In this document: positions 6,503-13,375 of the stretch, in pieces
Layout: each line of letters begins with the position of its first letter
Numbering within the stretch: position 1 is the stretch's first letter
From: Akkermansia sp.
GTDB taxonomy: Bacteria; Verrucomicrobiota; Verrucomicrobiia; Verrucomicrobiales; Akkermansiaceae
Assembly: GCA_017555205.1 (NCBI GenBank)
Contig: JAFZGW010000016.1
Span: 1 to 41,030 of the forward strand
Direction: 5' to 3'
DNA length: 41,030 bases
Made by a program: the position numbers and the translations under genes
Notes under the pieces: generated by a model
What the model was told of the DNA's origin: nothing
Database searches by the model: none
The model's input: only the letters and a program-made list of their open reading frames with translations

Positions 6503-7777
6503 TTATGGCTTAAGCACCGAATTATACCCGGCTGCATGTTCAAAGGCTCCTGCCATTTCCTCTTGTTGCGCTGCCGGGATTCCCATATTCGTTGCAATGC
6601 TTCGCCAGCCTGATACAGCCCGGGCTATAGGAATAAGTAACTCCTTAGCCTCCCTGGGGCGTAAATAAAAAATATCCGCGTGATCACAGAGTAATTTGAG
6701 TGAAGCTGTATTATCTCCCTCCACGATATCCATGGAAAGAGTATGTCCCTTGACATGCTCCGGCGTAGGGTTGACATCAAACAGCGGAGCCAGTTGCCAC
6801 CCCTTACGTTCCATGCGAAGGAAACCATGATTCCGAGGATGATCATCCACATTGGTCACCATGATGCTCAGAGCTATGCGGCACCACAGTTCTTTCAAGT
6901 CTGCCCGGGGATTTGCTGTATACTGGCTCATATACTCTGCCAGCTCTGCGTAAGAGTGAACCTCCCCGTCTCTTGCTTGCAGCATCGTCATGGCGGAAAT
7001 GTAAGGCAGACGTGTACCTCTGGGACTGCGATCAAAGCGGCGACTCAGAAACACACTCTTACCACGTGCCGGACGTTTGAGACTGAACTCCGGAACTCTT
7101 ATCCCGGCTTTGGCCGCGATTGTCATGGCAACAGCCTCCCATGCTACTACATCGTATTCCTGCTGGGAGTTACTGAACTTGGCCATATAGAGGTTGCCTT
7201 GCTCATCCTTTACGCTAGCCTTGGGCCATGCACCACCCAGGGAAGAACCGGGATTCAGAAGCATACGTAATTCTGCCGGCGTTGCTGTATCGCGGCAGAG
7301 GTGTTCCGCAGCATGATGCAACGGAAGCAAATCAATAATAGGCGGTATGCTGGCGCCCTCATCTGTATGCAGGAAGGTCGCACCTCCATCGGTAGAATAA
7401 CGCAGGGCACCCATACGGGCCAAATCGTTCACACCAAGAAGGAAGTGCTGCTCACCCAAGGCTCCATTCACAGCCGGATATCCCGGCAGACCTTTGCGAT
7501 GTGCCTGCTGTATCAGACGGCGCCCCCATCTATCCGGTGCACTGTCGCTCATGCTACCAAATAGCACTTGTCCCGGGACCGTATGGTACTTGCCTCGCCC
7601 CAGCGGCAGCATAGGCTCCAGCTCATAGCTGTGCGGGTGATTAAGCCACTCCTGGCTGTATTCAAAACTAGCAGATCCTTGACGCCGGTGGTGTATCCAC
7701 AGTGTACCTACCCGGATGCAATCTGCACCAGGTTGCAGTAAATCGGTATACACACCTATCTCTGTATCATTGATCAT
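6503..7777 (-). CDS. hipA: HipA-family serine/threonine kinase toxin
   Basis: HipA toxins phosphorylate a tRNA synthetase or a related target and cause growth arrest; HipB neutralises them. The 424-residue length fits. An N-terminal subdomain (about 20-140) carries the family's PxLPLG-like segment (LEPMLPLG) and the FGSMSDSAPDRWGRRLI segment. The nucleotide loop is GSSLGGAWPKA at 177-187, in the place where HipA is autophosphorylated. The catalytic segment NVDDHPRN is at 309-316 with the metal-binding DVNP at 334-337, so the kinase looks intact. It overlaps hipB by 11 bp and is co-transcribed with it. The exact target cannot be read from the sequence. Confidence 0.92.
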   Translation of the reverse strand: MINDTEIGVYTDLLQPGADCIRVGTLWIHHRRQGSASFEYSQEWLNHPHSYELEPMLPLGRGKYHTVPGQVLFGSMSDSAPDRWGRRLIQQAHRKGLPGYPAVNGALGEQHFLLGVNDLARMGALRYSTDGGATFLHTDEGASIPPIIDLLPLHHAAEHLCRDTATPAELRMLLNPGSSLGGAWPKASVKDEQGNLYMAKFSNSQQEYDVVAWEAVAMTIAAKAGIRVPEFSLKRPARGKSVFLSRRFDRSPRGTRLPYISAMTMLQARDGEVHSYAELAEYMSQYTANPRADLKELWCRIALSIMVTNVDDHPRNHGFLRMERKGWQLAPLFDVNPTPEHVKGHTLSMDIVEGDNTASLKLLCDHADIFYLRPREAKELLIPIARAVSGWRSIATNMGIPAAQQEEMAGAFEHAAGYNSVLKP

Positions 7778-8087
7778 AACGTCTATTTACAATATTCTTT
7801 GGCATTTGTTCAGCTTCTAAACCTAAGCCAACTGCATCATGCCGCGCATCAAAGGCATCGTTCAAGCGATCAATAAGCCCTAGCGCAAAGATAACCGCTG
7901 CGTAGCTACTCATGGACACCCCGGAATCACCTTTTTCTATACGGTACAGCGTTGCGCGCGATATACGTGCACGCTCCGCCAGCGTTGTCGTCGATATACG
8001 CCGGCGACGCCGGGCATCTCGCAAATCATTTCCCAGCTTCTTCAGAGCTCTTTCTGCTTGCGGATAGAGTGGCCATCTTTCAGTCAT
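7767..8087 (-). CDS. hipB: HipB-like XRE antitoxin and autorepressor
   Basis: The product is 106 residues. Residues 15-70 are a Cro/C1-type helix-turn-helix: an Arg-rich helix (RDARRRRRIS), then TTLAERARISRATLYRIEKGDSG. The short C-terminal tail would bind HipA. It precedes and overlaps hipA by 11 bp. A 14-bp inverted repeat upstream (8100-8113 and 8135-8148) brackets the predicted promoter, as expected for an autoregulated pair. The -10 box CATAAT ends 8 nt before the ATG at 8087, so the mRNA is probably leaderless. Confidence 0.9.
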   Translation of the reverse strand: MTERWPLYPQAERALKKLGNDLRDARRRRRISTTTLAERARISRATLYRIEKGDSGVSMSSYAAVIFALGLIDRLNDAFDARHDAVGLGLEAEQMPKNIVNRRYDQ

Positions 8088-8095
8088 GATGCCTG

Positions 8096-8124
8096 ATTAT
8101 GTCTCATATCTGAGCAAAAAGCAA
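8096..8124 (-). promoter_or_regulatory. hipBA promoter
   Basis: On the minus strand TTGCTT (8119-8124), a 17-bp spacer and CATAAT (8096-8101) lead to the ATG at 8087 after 8 nt. The -10 box and spacer overlap one operator half. Confidence 0.6.
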
Positions 8125-8148
8125 GAGTTTTTAATCAGATGTGAGACA
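8100..8148. promoter_or_regulatory. hipBA operator: 14-bp inverted repeat
   Basis: TGTCTCATATCTGA (8100-8113) and TCAGATGTGAGACA (8135-8148) are reverse complements at 13 of 14 positions, 35 bp centre to centre. They bracket the -35 box, so bound HipB dimers would block the promoter. Confidence 0.8.
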
Positions 8149-8241
8149 AAACCACGCTTTTTCAACTTCTCTGGTTCATAAGCATTTCAGCATCCCCGCC
8201 AAGGCACACTCATACCAGGGCGGGGATTACTTGCAGTATAA

Positions 8242-9471
8242 CTAGGCAGTACGTGCAGGATACGGAGTCGCGGATGACGCCACCGGTTCAGAGATAGCCT
8301 GGGCAATGATATCAAGCCCTCGCATCTTATCGGCCCGGCTGGCAGTGCAATACTGGCGCTCCACCTCTTCCGAATCGTGCCCCACAATAGCACGTGCAAG
8401 ATCAGCAGTAATCGTAGCATTGGTACGCAACGCTGTTACCACAGAATGACGGAAAGAGTGAAAGGACTTCGGAGAAACGCTCTTGCGGTTACCTTTCAGA
8501 GCCTTCTTCTCTGTGGGCTTCTTGACGATACCCCACGCTTTCAACAATGAGGTGAACTCCGTGGATACACTGCTGTCCCCACGCATGTAGCGACGTGCCA
8601 TATTGGGGAATACATATTCCTCCTGAATACCCTGTTCAGCGCGGATTTCCAGGAGACGATTCCGCAGAAGGGAATGCATGGGAATATCCATTTCCTTGTC
8701 AGTCTTAGCTGTGCTGAAGCACAGGGCGCCGGCGGCAAAATCAATACAGTCCCAACGCAGGCAGCAAATATCACCTATACGCTGTCCCCCGGTCATTGCC
8801 GCGACCAAGGACATATCGCACCAGGGCGCCGGGAACTTGGTCACCATAAGACGCAGTTCATCGGCTGTAAACGGAAGGCGTCTGGTCTTATCACGTCCAA
8901 GTTCTGGGTTGATTTCCTTACCCAGCTTCACCAGATTCAAGTGAGGCATAGGCGATTTCAGCAGCAAGTCATCGTCCACAGCCTTGTTGAAAGCTGCCGA
9001 CAGATTAGAGCGATGCAAGCCTACAGTGCCCACAGATACCAGTGTAAGCTCGTGCCGGAAATAGGCTATCATATCCGCCTTGGTGAGCATATCCAGGCGT
9101 ATATCAGACTTCTTGTCAGAATGCTCATCCATCCATTTCAAGAAGGACTTGAATGCCCGGCGACGGTTACTCTCCGTCTTGGGACCAGCCTGACCCTGAA
9201 AGTCAGTCAGGAACTCTCGCACAGTGGGCATCTTGGCGATCATGCCGGTGGCCTGTGCCACAGTCCGCAAGGCATCAGCGGCCTGTGTGTATGAGGTCTC
9301 TCCCTTGGCTACACGTTCCATGTTGTCTGCCACTTGCTGGGCGAGCTGTTTGCTGGCACGTTGCTCTGCCCGGGTCGCACCTACTGCTACACCGGTTGAT
9401 TTGCGAATGCGCTTACCATTTGCCCAGAACTCTGCTTGCCAGATTCCTTTTCTATCTTTTGTCTCTGCCAT
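8242..9471 (-). CDS. Tyrosine recombinase/phage-type integrase
   Basis: The enzyme would catalyse site-specific integration and excision of the element. With the ATG at 9471 it has 409 residues. Longer frames upstream only translate the repeat-rich promoter, so I reject them. An N-terminal arm-binding region (MAETKDRKGIWQAEFWANGKR) precedes a SAM-like core-binding domain (about 80-180) and the catalytic domain. The active-site set is present: Arg231 (GGQRIGD), Lys256, His338-x-x-Arg341 (HSFRH), His365 (VGHDS) and the nucleophile Tyr374. It lies 177 bp from the tRNA-fMet 3' end, on the same strand. A promoter whose -35 lies in a perfect palindrome drives it and predicts a leaderless mRNA. Confidence 0.93.
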   Translation of the reverse strand: MAETKDRKGIWQAEFWANGKRIRKSTGVAVGATRAEQRASKQLAQQVADNMERVAKGETSYTQAADALRTVAQATGMIAKMPTVREFLTDFQGQAGPKTESNRRRAFKSFLKWMDEHSDKKSDIRLDMLTKADMIAYFRHELTLVSVGTVGLHRSNLSAAFNKAVDDDLLLKSPMPHLNLVKLGKEINPELGRDKTRRLPFTADELRLMVTKFPAPWCDMSLVAAMTGGQRIGDICCLRWDCIDFAAGALCFSTAKTDKEMDIPMHSLLRNRLLEIRAEQGIQEEYVFPNMARRYMRGDSSVSTEFTSLLKAWGIVKKPTEKKALKGNRKSVSPKSFHSFRHSVVTALRTNATITADLARAIVGHDSEEVERQYCTASRADKMRGLDIIAQAISEPVASSATPYPARTA

Positions 9472-9478
9472 GTTATGT

Positions 9479-9507
9479 AGTATATGGTTGTTGGGTGTAC
9501 GTGTCAC
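9479..9507 (-). promoter_or_regulatory. Integrase promoter
   Basis: On the minus strand GTGACA (9502-9507), a 17-bp spacer and TATACT (9479-9484) end 7 nt before the integrase ATG. The -35 box lies within the palindrome at 9502-9517, so a bound regulator would repress it. Confidence 0.65.
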
Positions 9508-9552
9508 ACGTGTGACAGGTATGTGACACATCGTGTGGCAGGTCGTGTGACA
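9502..9552. repeat. Phased GTGTGACA repeats and a perfect 16-bp palindrome
   Basis: TGTCACACGTGTGACA (9502-9517) is a perfect palindrome. Copies of GTGTGACA then follow at 9510, 9521 (ATGTGACA), 9533 (GTGTGGCA) and 9545, spaced 11, 12 and 12 bp, about one helical turn. They lie between the integrase gene and the attachment tRNA, where integrase arm sites or an excisionase/repressor operator would be expected. Confidence 0.75.
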
Positions 9553-9587
9553 CACTACTACCATACATGGTTGACACAGCACAAGAC

Positions 9588-9628
9588 AAAAAATCGCGCT
9601 GTAAAGGGGTTACATCCTCTACAGCGCG
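9588..9628 (-). terminator. Terminator of tRNA-fMet
   Basis: A 13-position stem (9595-9607 with 9616-9628, one mismatch) and an 8-nt loop are followed on the minus strand by ATTTTTTG. It starts 20 nt after the tRNA 3' end. It may be supplied by the inserted element. Confidence 0.85.
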
Positions 9629-9648
9629 CTATTTTCAGTATTTTTTAG

Positions 9649-9722
9649 TTGCGGGAGTAGGATTTGAACCTACGGCCTTCAGGTTATGAGCCTGACGAGC
9701 TACCAGACTGCTCCATCCCGCG
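9649..9722 (-). tRNA. Initiator tRNA-Met (CAU)
   Basis: The 74-nt minus-strand sequence folds as a full cloverleaf with anticodon CAU. The initiator hallmarks are present: a C1-A72 mismatch at the end of the acceptor stem and an A11-U24 pair. The anticodon stem is UCAGG/CCUGA, so the usual three consecutive G-C pairs become A29-U41, G30-C40, G31-C39. CCA is not encoded. It has a near-consensus promoter and a terminator. Its 3' end faces the integrase and is the probable attachment site. Confidence 0.95.
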
Positions 9723-9756
9723 ATTTTATATGTTGTCACCCAGTGGGTGTGCCGAG

Positions 9757-9785
9757 ATGATACCACTTGCGGTTCGGGATGTCAA
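9757..9785 (-). promoter_or_regulatory. tRNA-fMet promoter
   Basis: On the minus strand TTGACA (9780-9785), a 17-bp spacer and TATCAT (9757-9762) form a near-consensus housekeeping promoter. Transcription would start near 9750, about 28 nt before the mature tRNA. Confidence 0.85.
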
Positions 9786-9811
9786 GCTTATTTTTGTAAA
9801 AAAATGAATTT

Positions 9812-10402
9812 TTATGATTTTTTATCGTTTTGCTGGTCGTTAGCGAGGTCTTTAAGGATTTGGCAAGCCAGGTCATTACCCAATTCGGCAGCGTTGACCA
9901 GCCAACCGAGGGCGATTTTTTGGTGTTGAGGCACACCAATACCTTGGGAAAAGCAGATGGACATGAGGAAAGCGGCATCCGCCGAGCCATCCATGGCCGC
10001 ATATCGCAGGTAGGTGACAGCCTCGGCCGGGTCTTTCGGGTCAACATTCAGGTAGTGCTTAGCCAGTTCCATTTGAGCATGGGGGTGCCCGGCGTCTGCT
10101 GCAATAGTGTACCAACGGCGTGCCAGTTCGGTGTTTGGCGGGGTGCCAATACCGCGCGCGTAGCATGCCCCCAGCGCGGCGGCTGCGCGTATATTCCCTT
10201 TATCCGCAGCAATCAGCAACCAGTGTAAGGCACGTTCTTTATTCTGGGGAATTCTGCGACCGGTGAGCAAGTTGTGGCCGTATTCGTAGCAGGCGTCGGA
10301 ATCTCCGTCAGCCGCCTTCGCCGCAATTTGCGCGGTGGAGTTTATGCCGCAGGAGCAGAGCAGTAGCGCGGCGGGCAGGGGAATGAGGTGGAGGAGCTTC
10401 AC
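9812..10402 (-). CDS. Sel1-repeat lipoprotein
   Basis: The start is the GTG at 10402, giving 196 residues with a signal peptide (VKLLHLIPLPAALLLCSCG) and an LCSC lipobox. Longer frames run antiparallel through the neighbouring coding sequence and lack a signal. After the lipidated Cys come about four Sel1-like helical repeats (pattern A-x-x-x-L-G-x-x-Y-x-x-G-x-G), for example ALGACYARGIG and FLMSICFSQGIG. Such solenoids bind proteins or peptidoglycan-related partners in the envelope. The GTG overlaps the stop of the upstream glycosylase (GTGA), so the two are translationally coupled. Confidence 0.85.
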   Translation of the reverse strand: MKLLHLIPLPAALLLCSCGINSTAQIAAKAADGDSDACYEYGHNLLTGRRIPQNKERALHWLLIAADKGNIRAAAALGACYARGIGTPPNTELARRWYTIAADAGHPHAQMELAKHYLNVDPKDPAEAVTYLRYAAMDGSADAAFLMSICFSQGIGVPQHQKIALGWLVNAAELGNDLACQILKDLANDQQNDKKS

Positions 10403-11196
10403 TTGAAGAAATTGAGTTGTTTTTGTGATATGGGCATGCTGAGTTGTTGCATGACGGCGAGCATGTCCTCCCACACGGAGCGGCGTGCGGTAAGAGTGTC
10501 GTTGCGCAGCAGGTAACTGGGGTGGTAGGTCACGCGGGTGGGAATTCCGCTGTAGTCGAACCATTTTCCGCGCTGACTGGCTACACTGGCTGCATGCCCG
10601 AGCAATCCGCGCGCTGCCGTGCCGCCTAGGCACACAATACAGGCGGGTTGTATGGCGCGAATTTCTGCTTGTATAATGGGTAGGCAGGCGGCGATTTCGT
10701 CATCGCTTGGTGCGCGGTTGGCCTTGAGCTGCTGCGGCCCCATGGAGGGGCGGAACTTGCAGATGTTTGAGATGTAGACATCGCTGCGTTTCAGCCCCAT
10801 TGCACTGAGAATTTGCGTGAGTTTTTGTCCGGCAGGTCCAACGAAGGGCTCGAGTTGCTGCTCTTCCTCGTACCCCGGGGCTTCGCCTACGAGCATAAGG
10901 CGGGCGTGTGGGTTTCCGGTGGCGAACACCATGGTGTCTCGCAGGGTGCCCAGGGCACGGGCTGCGCGCCAACTTTCTGCTTTTTGTTGTAGCCACGCGA
11001 GTTTTTGCTCGACCGTTTGCAACATGCTGTCGGCTGCTACGGGGGCGGGAGCAGGGGCTGCTGTTGTGCCCCTGCGTGCAGCGAGCAACCAATTGCGCAA
11101 TATGGCACGAGCCTCGGCATCCACAGGCAAGGTGGTTTGCCCCTGTACGGGCAGGTTGCTGAGGGCTTGTACGGCCAGCTGACGGATGGTGAGCAA
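10399..11196 (-). CDS. Family-4-like uracil-DNA glycosylase lacking the N-terminal Fe-S cysteines
   Basis: The enzyme should remove uracil from DNA as the first step of base excision repair. The core motifs are GEAPG at 104-108, EPFVGPAG near 116-123, NRAPSDDE near 160-167 and YHPSYLLR near 224-231. The start is a TTG at 11196 and the length is 265 residues. Residues 1-75 are an extra helical, Ala/Pro-rich extension. In family 4 a Cys-x-x-Cys precedes the core; here that place reads AARALG (78-83). Cys146 and Cys171 are near the second pair of ligands but the cluster cannot form as usual. It is followed by the overlapping Sel1 lipoprotein gene. Confidence 0.85.
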   Translation of the reverse strand: MLTIRQLAVQALSNLPVQGQTTLPVDAEARAILRNWLLAARRGTTAAPAPAPVAADSMLQTVEQKLAWLQQKAESWRAARALGTLRDTMVFATGNPHARLMLVGEAPGYEEEQQLEPFVGPAGQKLTQILSAMGLKRSDVYISNICKFRPSMGPQQLKANRAPSDDEIAACLPIIQAEIRAIQPACIVCLGGTAARGLLGHAASVASQRGKWFDYSGIPTRVTYHPSYLLRNDTLTARRSVWEDMLAVMQQLSMPISQKQLNFFK

Positions 11197-11223
11197 GGTG
11201 GCTATTGTGGCTGAATGTTTAGG

Positions 11224-12306
11224 TTAATTGCAGAGTTTGCGCAGCATGGCGTCTATACCCATCACGACCTCGGCGAATTCACGGTAATCAAGCTTATCGG
11301 GGGTGTCGCTGGTTTCGTGGTAGTCATCGCAGCGCATATAAGCTGTATCGGTAATGGCGAAGGAGGGTATGCCTTCTTTCATGTAGGACCAGTCGTCTGA
11401 CCACGCAATGCCGCGGGTCAGGTAGCTGAATACCAGTGAACGCACCGGAAATCTGCTGACGGAGGCGAAAAGCTCGGCACAGCGGCGCGAATAGTCTCGG
11501 CCGTCATTGTTGCGCATAAAACGATTGGTACTCATGAAGGCCACATAGTCACAGCGGTCATGGAGCCCCACCAGAGCCCCGGCCACGGCGCTGCGGCGCT
11601 TTTTGTTCACGCGGGGTGAGTATACGCCCAGTGTTTCCAGCGACATCATACCGGCTACCTTGTCGGCGCTGCCGAGTTCTTTTACGAGACTGCGGGCATG
11701 CACGCGGGAGCCCATTTGGTCGGTCTGGAAGAAGGGTGCCTCCTCGTTGGCATAGGCTACGAAAATGATGCCGTTTTTGGTGGGCACATTTTTCAGGCGT
11801 TTGGCCAAGCTGAGCAGAGCCGCCACGCCCGAGGCGTTGTCATTTGCGCCGGGGGTACCTGTTTTGCCCTCGATAACCGGGCCATGTACGTTCCACTTTT
11901 CCATTCCCACGCGAGTGTCGTAGTGGGCGCCAAGTACCACCCATGGGGCATTCGGGTCGGTGCCCGGTTTACGGACTTCGATGTTGACGGCTGTTTTGCC
12001 GGCGGCTCCCTTGTATTCCTCCTCCGCCGGGATGGTGTAGGTTTGTCGATTGACCTTGTAACCCATGCCGGCGAATTCCTTGGCAATGTAGTCAGCCGCT
12101 TTGTCGTAAGCGATTTGCTGGTAGTGGTTTCTTTCGCCGATAACCCCGGCCAATGCGGTAACATGGCGGCGCAATTCCTGCTCAGTCGTGGCGGTTACGG
12201 GGATTGTGCCGTCGCCTGTGGGTTGGTACAACTTGGTACAGGCCGTACTCAGAGTCAGAACGGCAGCTAATAATATGGGGAGCAGGCGTCTCATGGTGTC
12301 TTTCAT
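11224..12306 (-). CDS. M28-family zinc metallopeptidase lipoprotein
   Basis: The product is probably an envelope-anchored aminopeptidase. With the ATG at 12306 it has 360 residues, starting MKDTMRRLLPILLAAV with an STAC lipobox; AGGA lies 11 nt before the ATG. The peptidase core follows: GAHYD (first zinc His and catalytic Asp), GANDNASG (bridging Asp), ANEEAPFF (catalytic Glu pair), and a C-terminal HETSDTPDKLD (zinc His). All expected ligands are visible. It is divergent from the ABC transporter genes and ends 27 bp before the glycosylase gene on the same strand. Its substrates, peptides released from host or bacterial protein, are inferred. Confidence 0.92.
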   Translation of the reverse strand: MKDTMRRLLPILLAAVLTLSTACTKLYQPTGDGTIPVTATTEQELRRHVTALAGVIGERNHYQQIAYDKAADYIAKEFAGMGYKVNRQTYTIPAEEEYKGAAGKTAVNIEVRKPGTDPNAPWVVLGAHYDTRVGMEKWNVHGPVIEGKTGTPGANDNASGVAALLSLAKRLKNVPTKNGIIFVAYANEEAPFFQTDQMGSRVHARSLVKELGSADKVAGMMSLETLGVYSPRVNKKRRSAVAGALVGLHDRCDYVAFMSTNRFMRNNDGRDYSRRCAELFASVSRFPVRSLVFSYLTRGIAWSDDWSYMKEGIPSFAITDTAYMRCDDYHETSDTPDKLDYREFAEVVMGIDAMLRKLCN

Positions 12307-12389
12307 TGTAGTTCGTTCCTGACTGTATTGCAAGTGGTGAGTGTGACATTGTACAACGGATTTTTGCGCGGTGTTGTCTGTATTTGAAC

Positions 12390-12418
12390 TTGTATGAAAG
12401 GCGGGTTTGGTGTAAGAT
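12390..12418 (+). promoter_or_regulatory. Possible ABC-operon promoter
   Basis: TTGTAT (12390-12395), a 17-bp spacer and TAAGAT (12413-12418) lie 12 nt before the ATG at 12431, implying a very short leader. The match to consensus is only fair. Confidence 0.35.
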
Positions 12419-12430
12419 GCTGCCTGTATT

Positions 12431-13375
12431 ATGGCAGACCCTCTTATAAAAGTCACTGATTTGGTGCGGCACTTCGGTGCGGTCAAGGCGGTTGACAGCA
12501 TATCGTTTGAGCTACAGGCTGGGCAATCGGTTGGGTTAATTGGTGCCAACGGTGCCGGTAAGACTACGACCATGCGCCTGCTGACTACGCTTGATTTACC
12601 CGATAGCGGCGAAATCATCATCAATGGTCTCGATGCTACAGCTTGGCCGGAAAAAGTTCGCGCTCGTATAGGGTGGATGCCTGATAGTTTCTCCCCGATG
12701 GACCATACGACAGTGTTTGATTATATCGATTTTTTTGCTCGCGCGTATGGTCTGAGTGGTGAAAAGCGTGTGATTGAGGTTGAGCGAGTTATTAAGTTTT
12801 GTGGCGTGAGCGAACTTCGTGACCGTTTTATAGATAAGCTTTCTAAAGGGCAGAGCCAGCGCGTATCGCTTGCCCGCATGCTGATAGGGAATCCTGACTT
12901 TTTGGTGATGGATGAACCGGCCGCCGGCTTGGACCCGCAGGCTCGTCTGGAGTTCAAACAGTTGGTGCGTGAGTTGCAGAAACAGGGCAAGACACTGCTT
13001 ATCAGTTCGCATATTCTCACAGAATTGGCGGAGATGTGTGACGTGATGATTTTGATGGATCGGGGTAAAATTATACGTCGAGGTACTCTTGCTGAGCTGA
13101 CAGGCGAAAATCAGCAGGGTACACCGTATAGTATTCGCCCCGTGGGCGACGCTAACGAACTGTTGGCATGGCTGGCCGGTAGTCGTGATTGGATGGGCGC
13201 AACCAGCCAAGCCGATGGTTGTGTGCATGCCACATGTCTGGCGGCGGATGATAAGTCAATAGCCGCAGCTATTGCTACACTTTGTGAGGGGAATGAAGTG
13301 CTTGAGGTCGCTCGCCGCACCGTAAATCTGGAACAGACTTTCGTCAATATCTTGCAGGAGAATAACCATGAATAA
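12431..13375 (+). CDS. ABC transporter ATP-binding protein
   Basis: The 314-residue ATPase powers export with the membrane protein encoded next. It has Walker A GANGAGKT at 38-45, the signature LSKGQSQRVSLARM, Walker B FLVMDEPAAGLDP and the switch His in SSHIL. The C-terminal 90 residues form the extra domain common in ABC-2 exporters of the DrrA/CcmA/NatA type. The 3' end overlaps the permease gene by 8 bp. No substrate can be assigned from the sequence. It is divergent from the M28 peptidase gene. Confidence 0.95.
   Translation: MADPLIKVTDLVRHFGAVKAVDSISFELQAGQSVGLIGANGAGKTTTMRLLTTLDLPDSGEIIINGLDATAWPEKVRARIGWMPDSFSPMDHTTVFDYIDFFARAYGLSGEKRVIEVERVIKFCGVSELRDRFIDKLSKGQSQRVSLARMLIGNPDFLVMDEPAAGLDPQARLEFKQLVRELQKQGKTLLISSHILTELAEMCDVMILMDRGKIIRRGTLAELTGENQQGTPYSIRPVGDANELLAWLAGSRDWMGATSQADGCVHATCLAADDKSIAAAIATLCEGNEVLEVARRTVNLEQTFVNILQENNHE

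Larger units (their letters stand above)
1..9648. mobile_element. Right-hand part of a putative integrative element inserted at tRNA-fMet
   Basis: The sequence from the left edge to the tRNA-fMet 3' end holds a tyrosine integrase immediately beside the tRNA, a hipBA module, a YubB/Api92-like protein, a winged-helix protein, several unassigned genes and a palindrome-rich gene-free region. Beyond the tRNA the content becomes ordinary chromosomal genes. An integrase gene facing a tRNA 3' end is the classic layout of an integrated island, ICE or prophage. I see no conjugation, replication or phage structural genes inside the window, so the element type is open. I did not find a second copy of the tRNA 3' end between 1 and 9600, so the other attachment site, if present, lies to the left. 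The boundary is inferred. Confidence 0.6.

Noticed and set aside
6414..6668. Plus-strand open frame of 84 codons
   Set aside because: It overlaps the 3' end of hipA in antisense and has no family resemblance.
9472..9582. N-terminal extension of the integrase by 37 residues
   Set aside because: The extension translates the phased repeats and promoter; its Cys/His-rich sequence is an artefact of GTGTGACA repeats.
10403..10633. N-terminal extension of the Sel1 protein
   Set aside because: It lies within the glycosylase gene in another frame and would bury the signal peptide.
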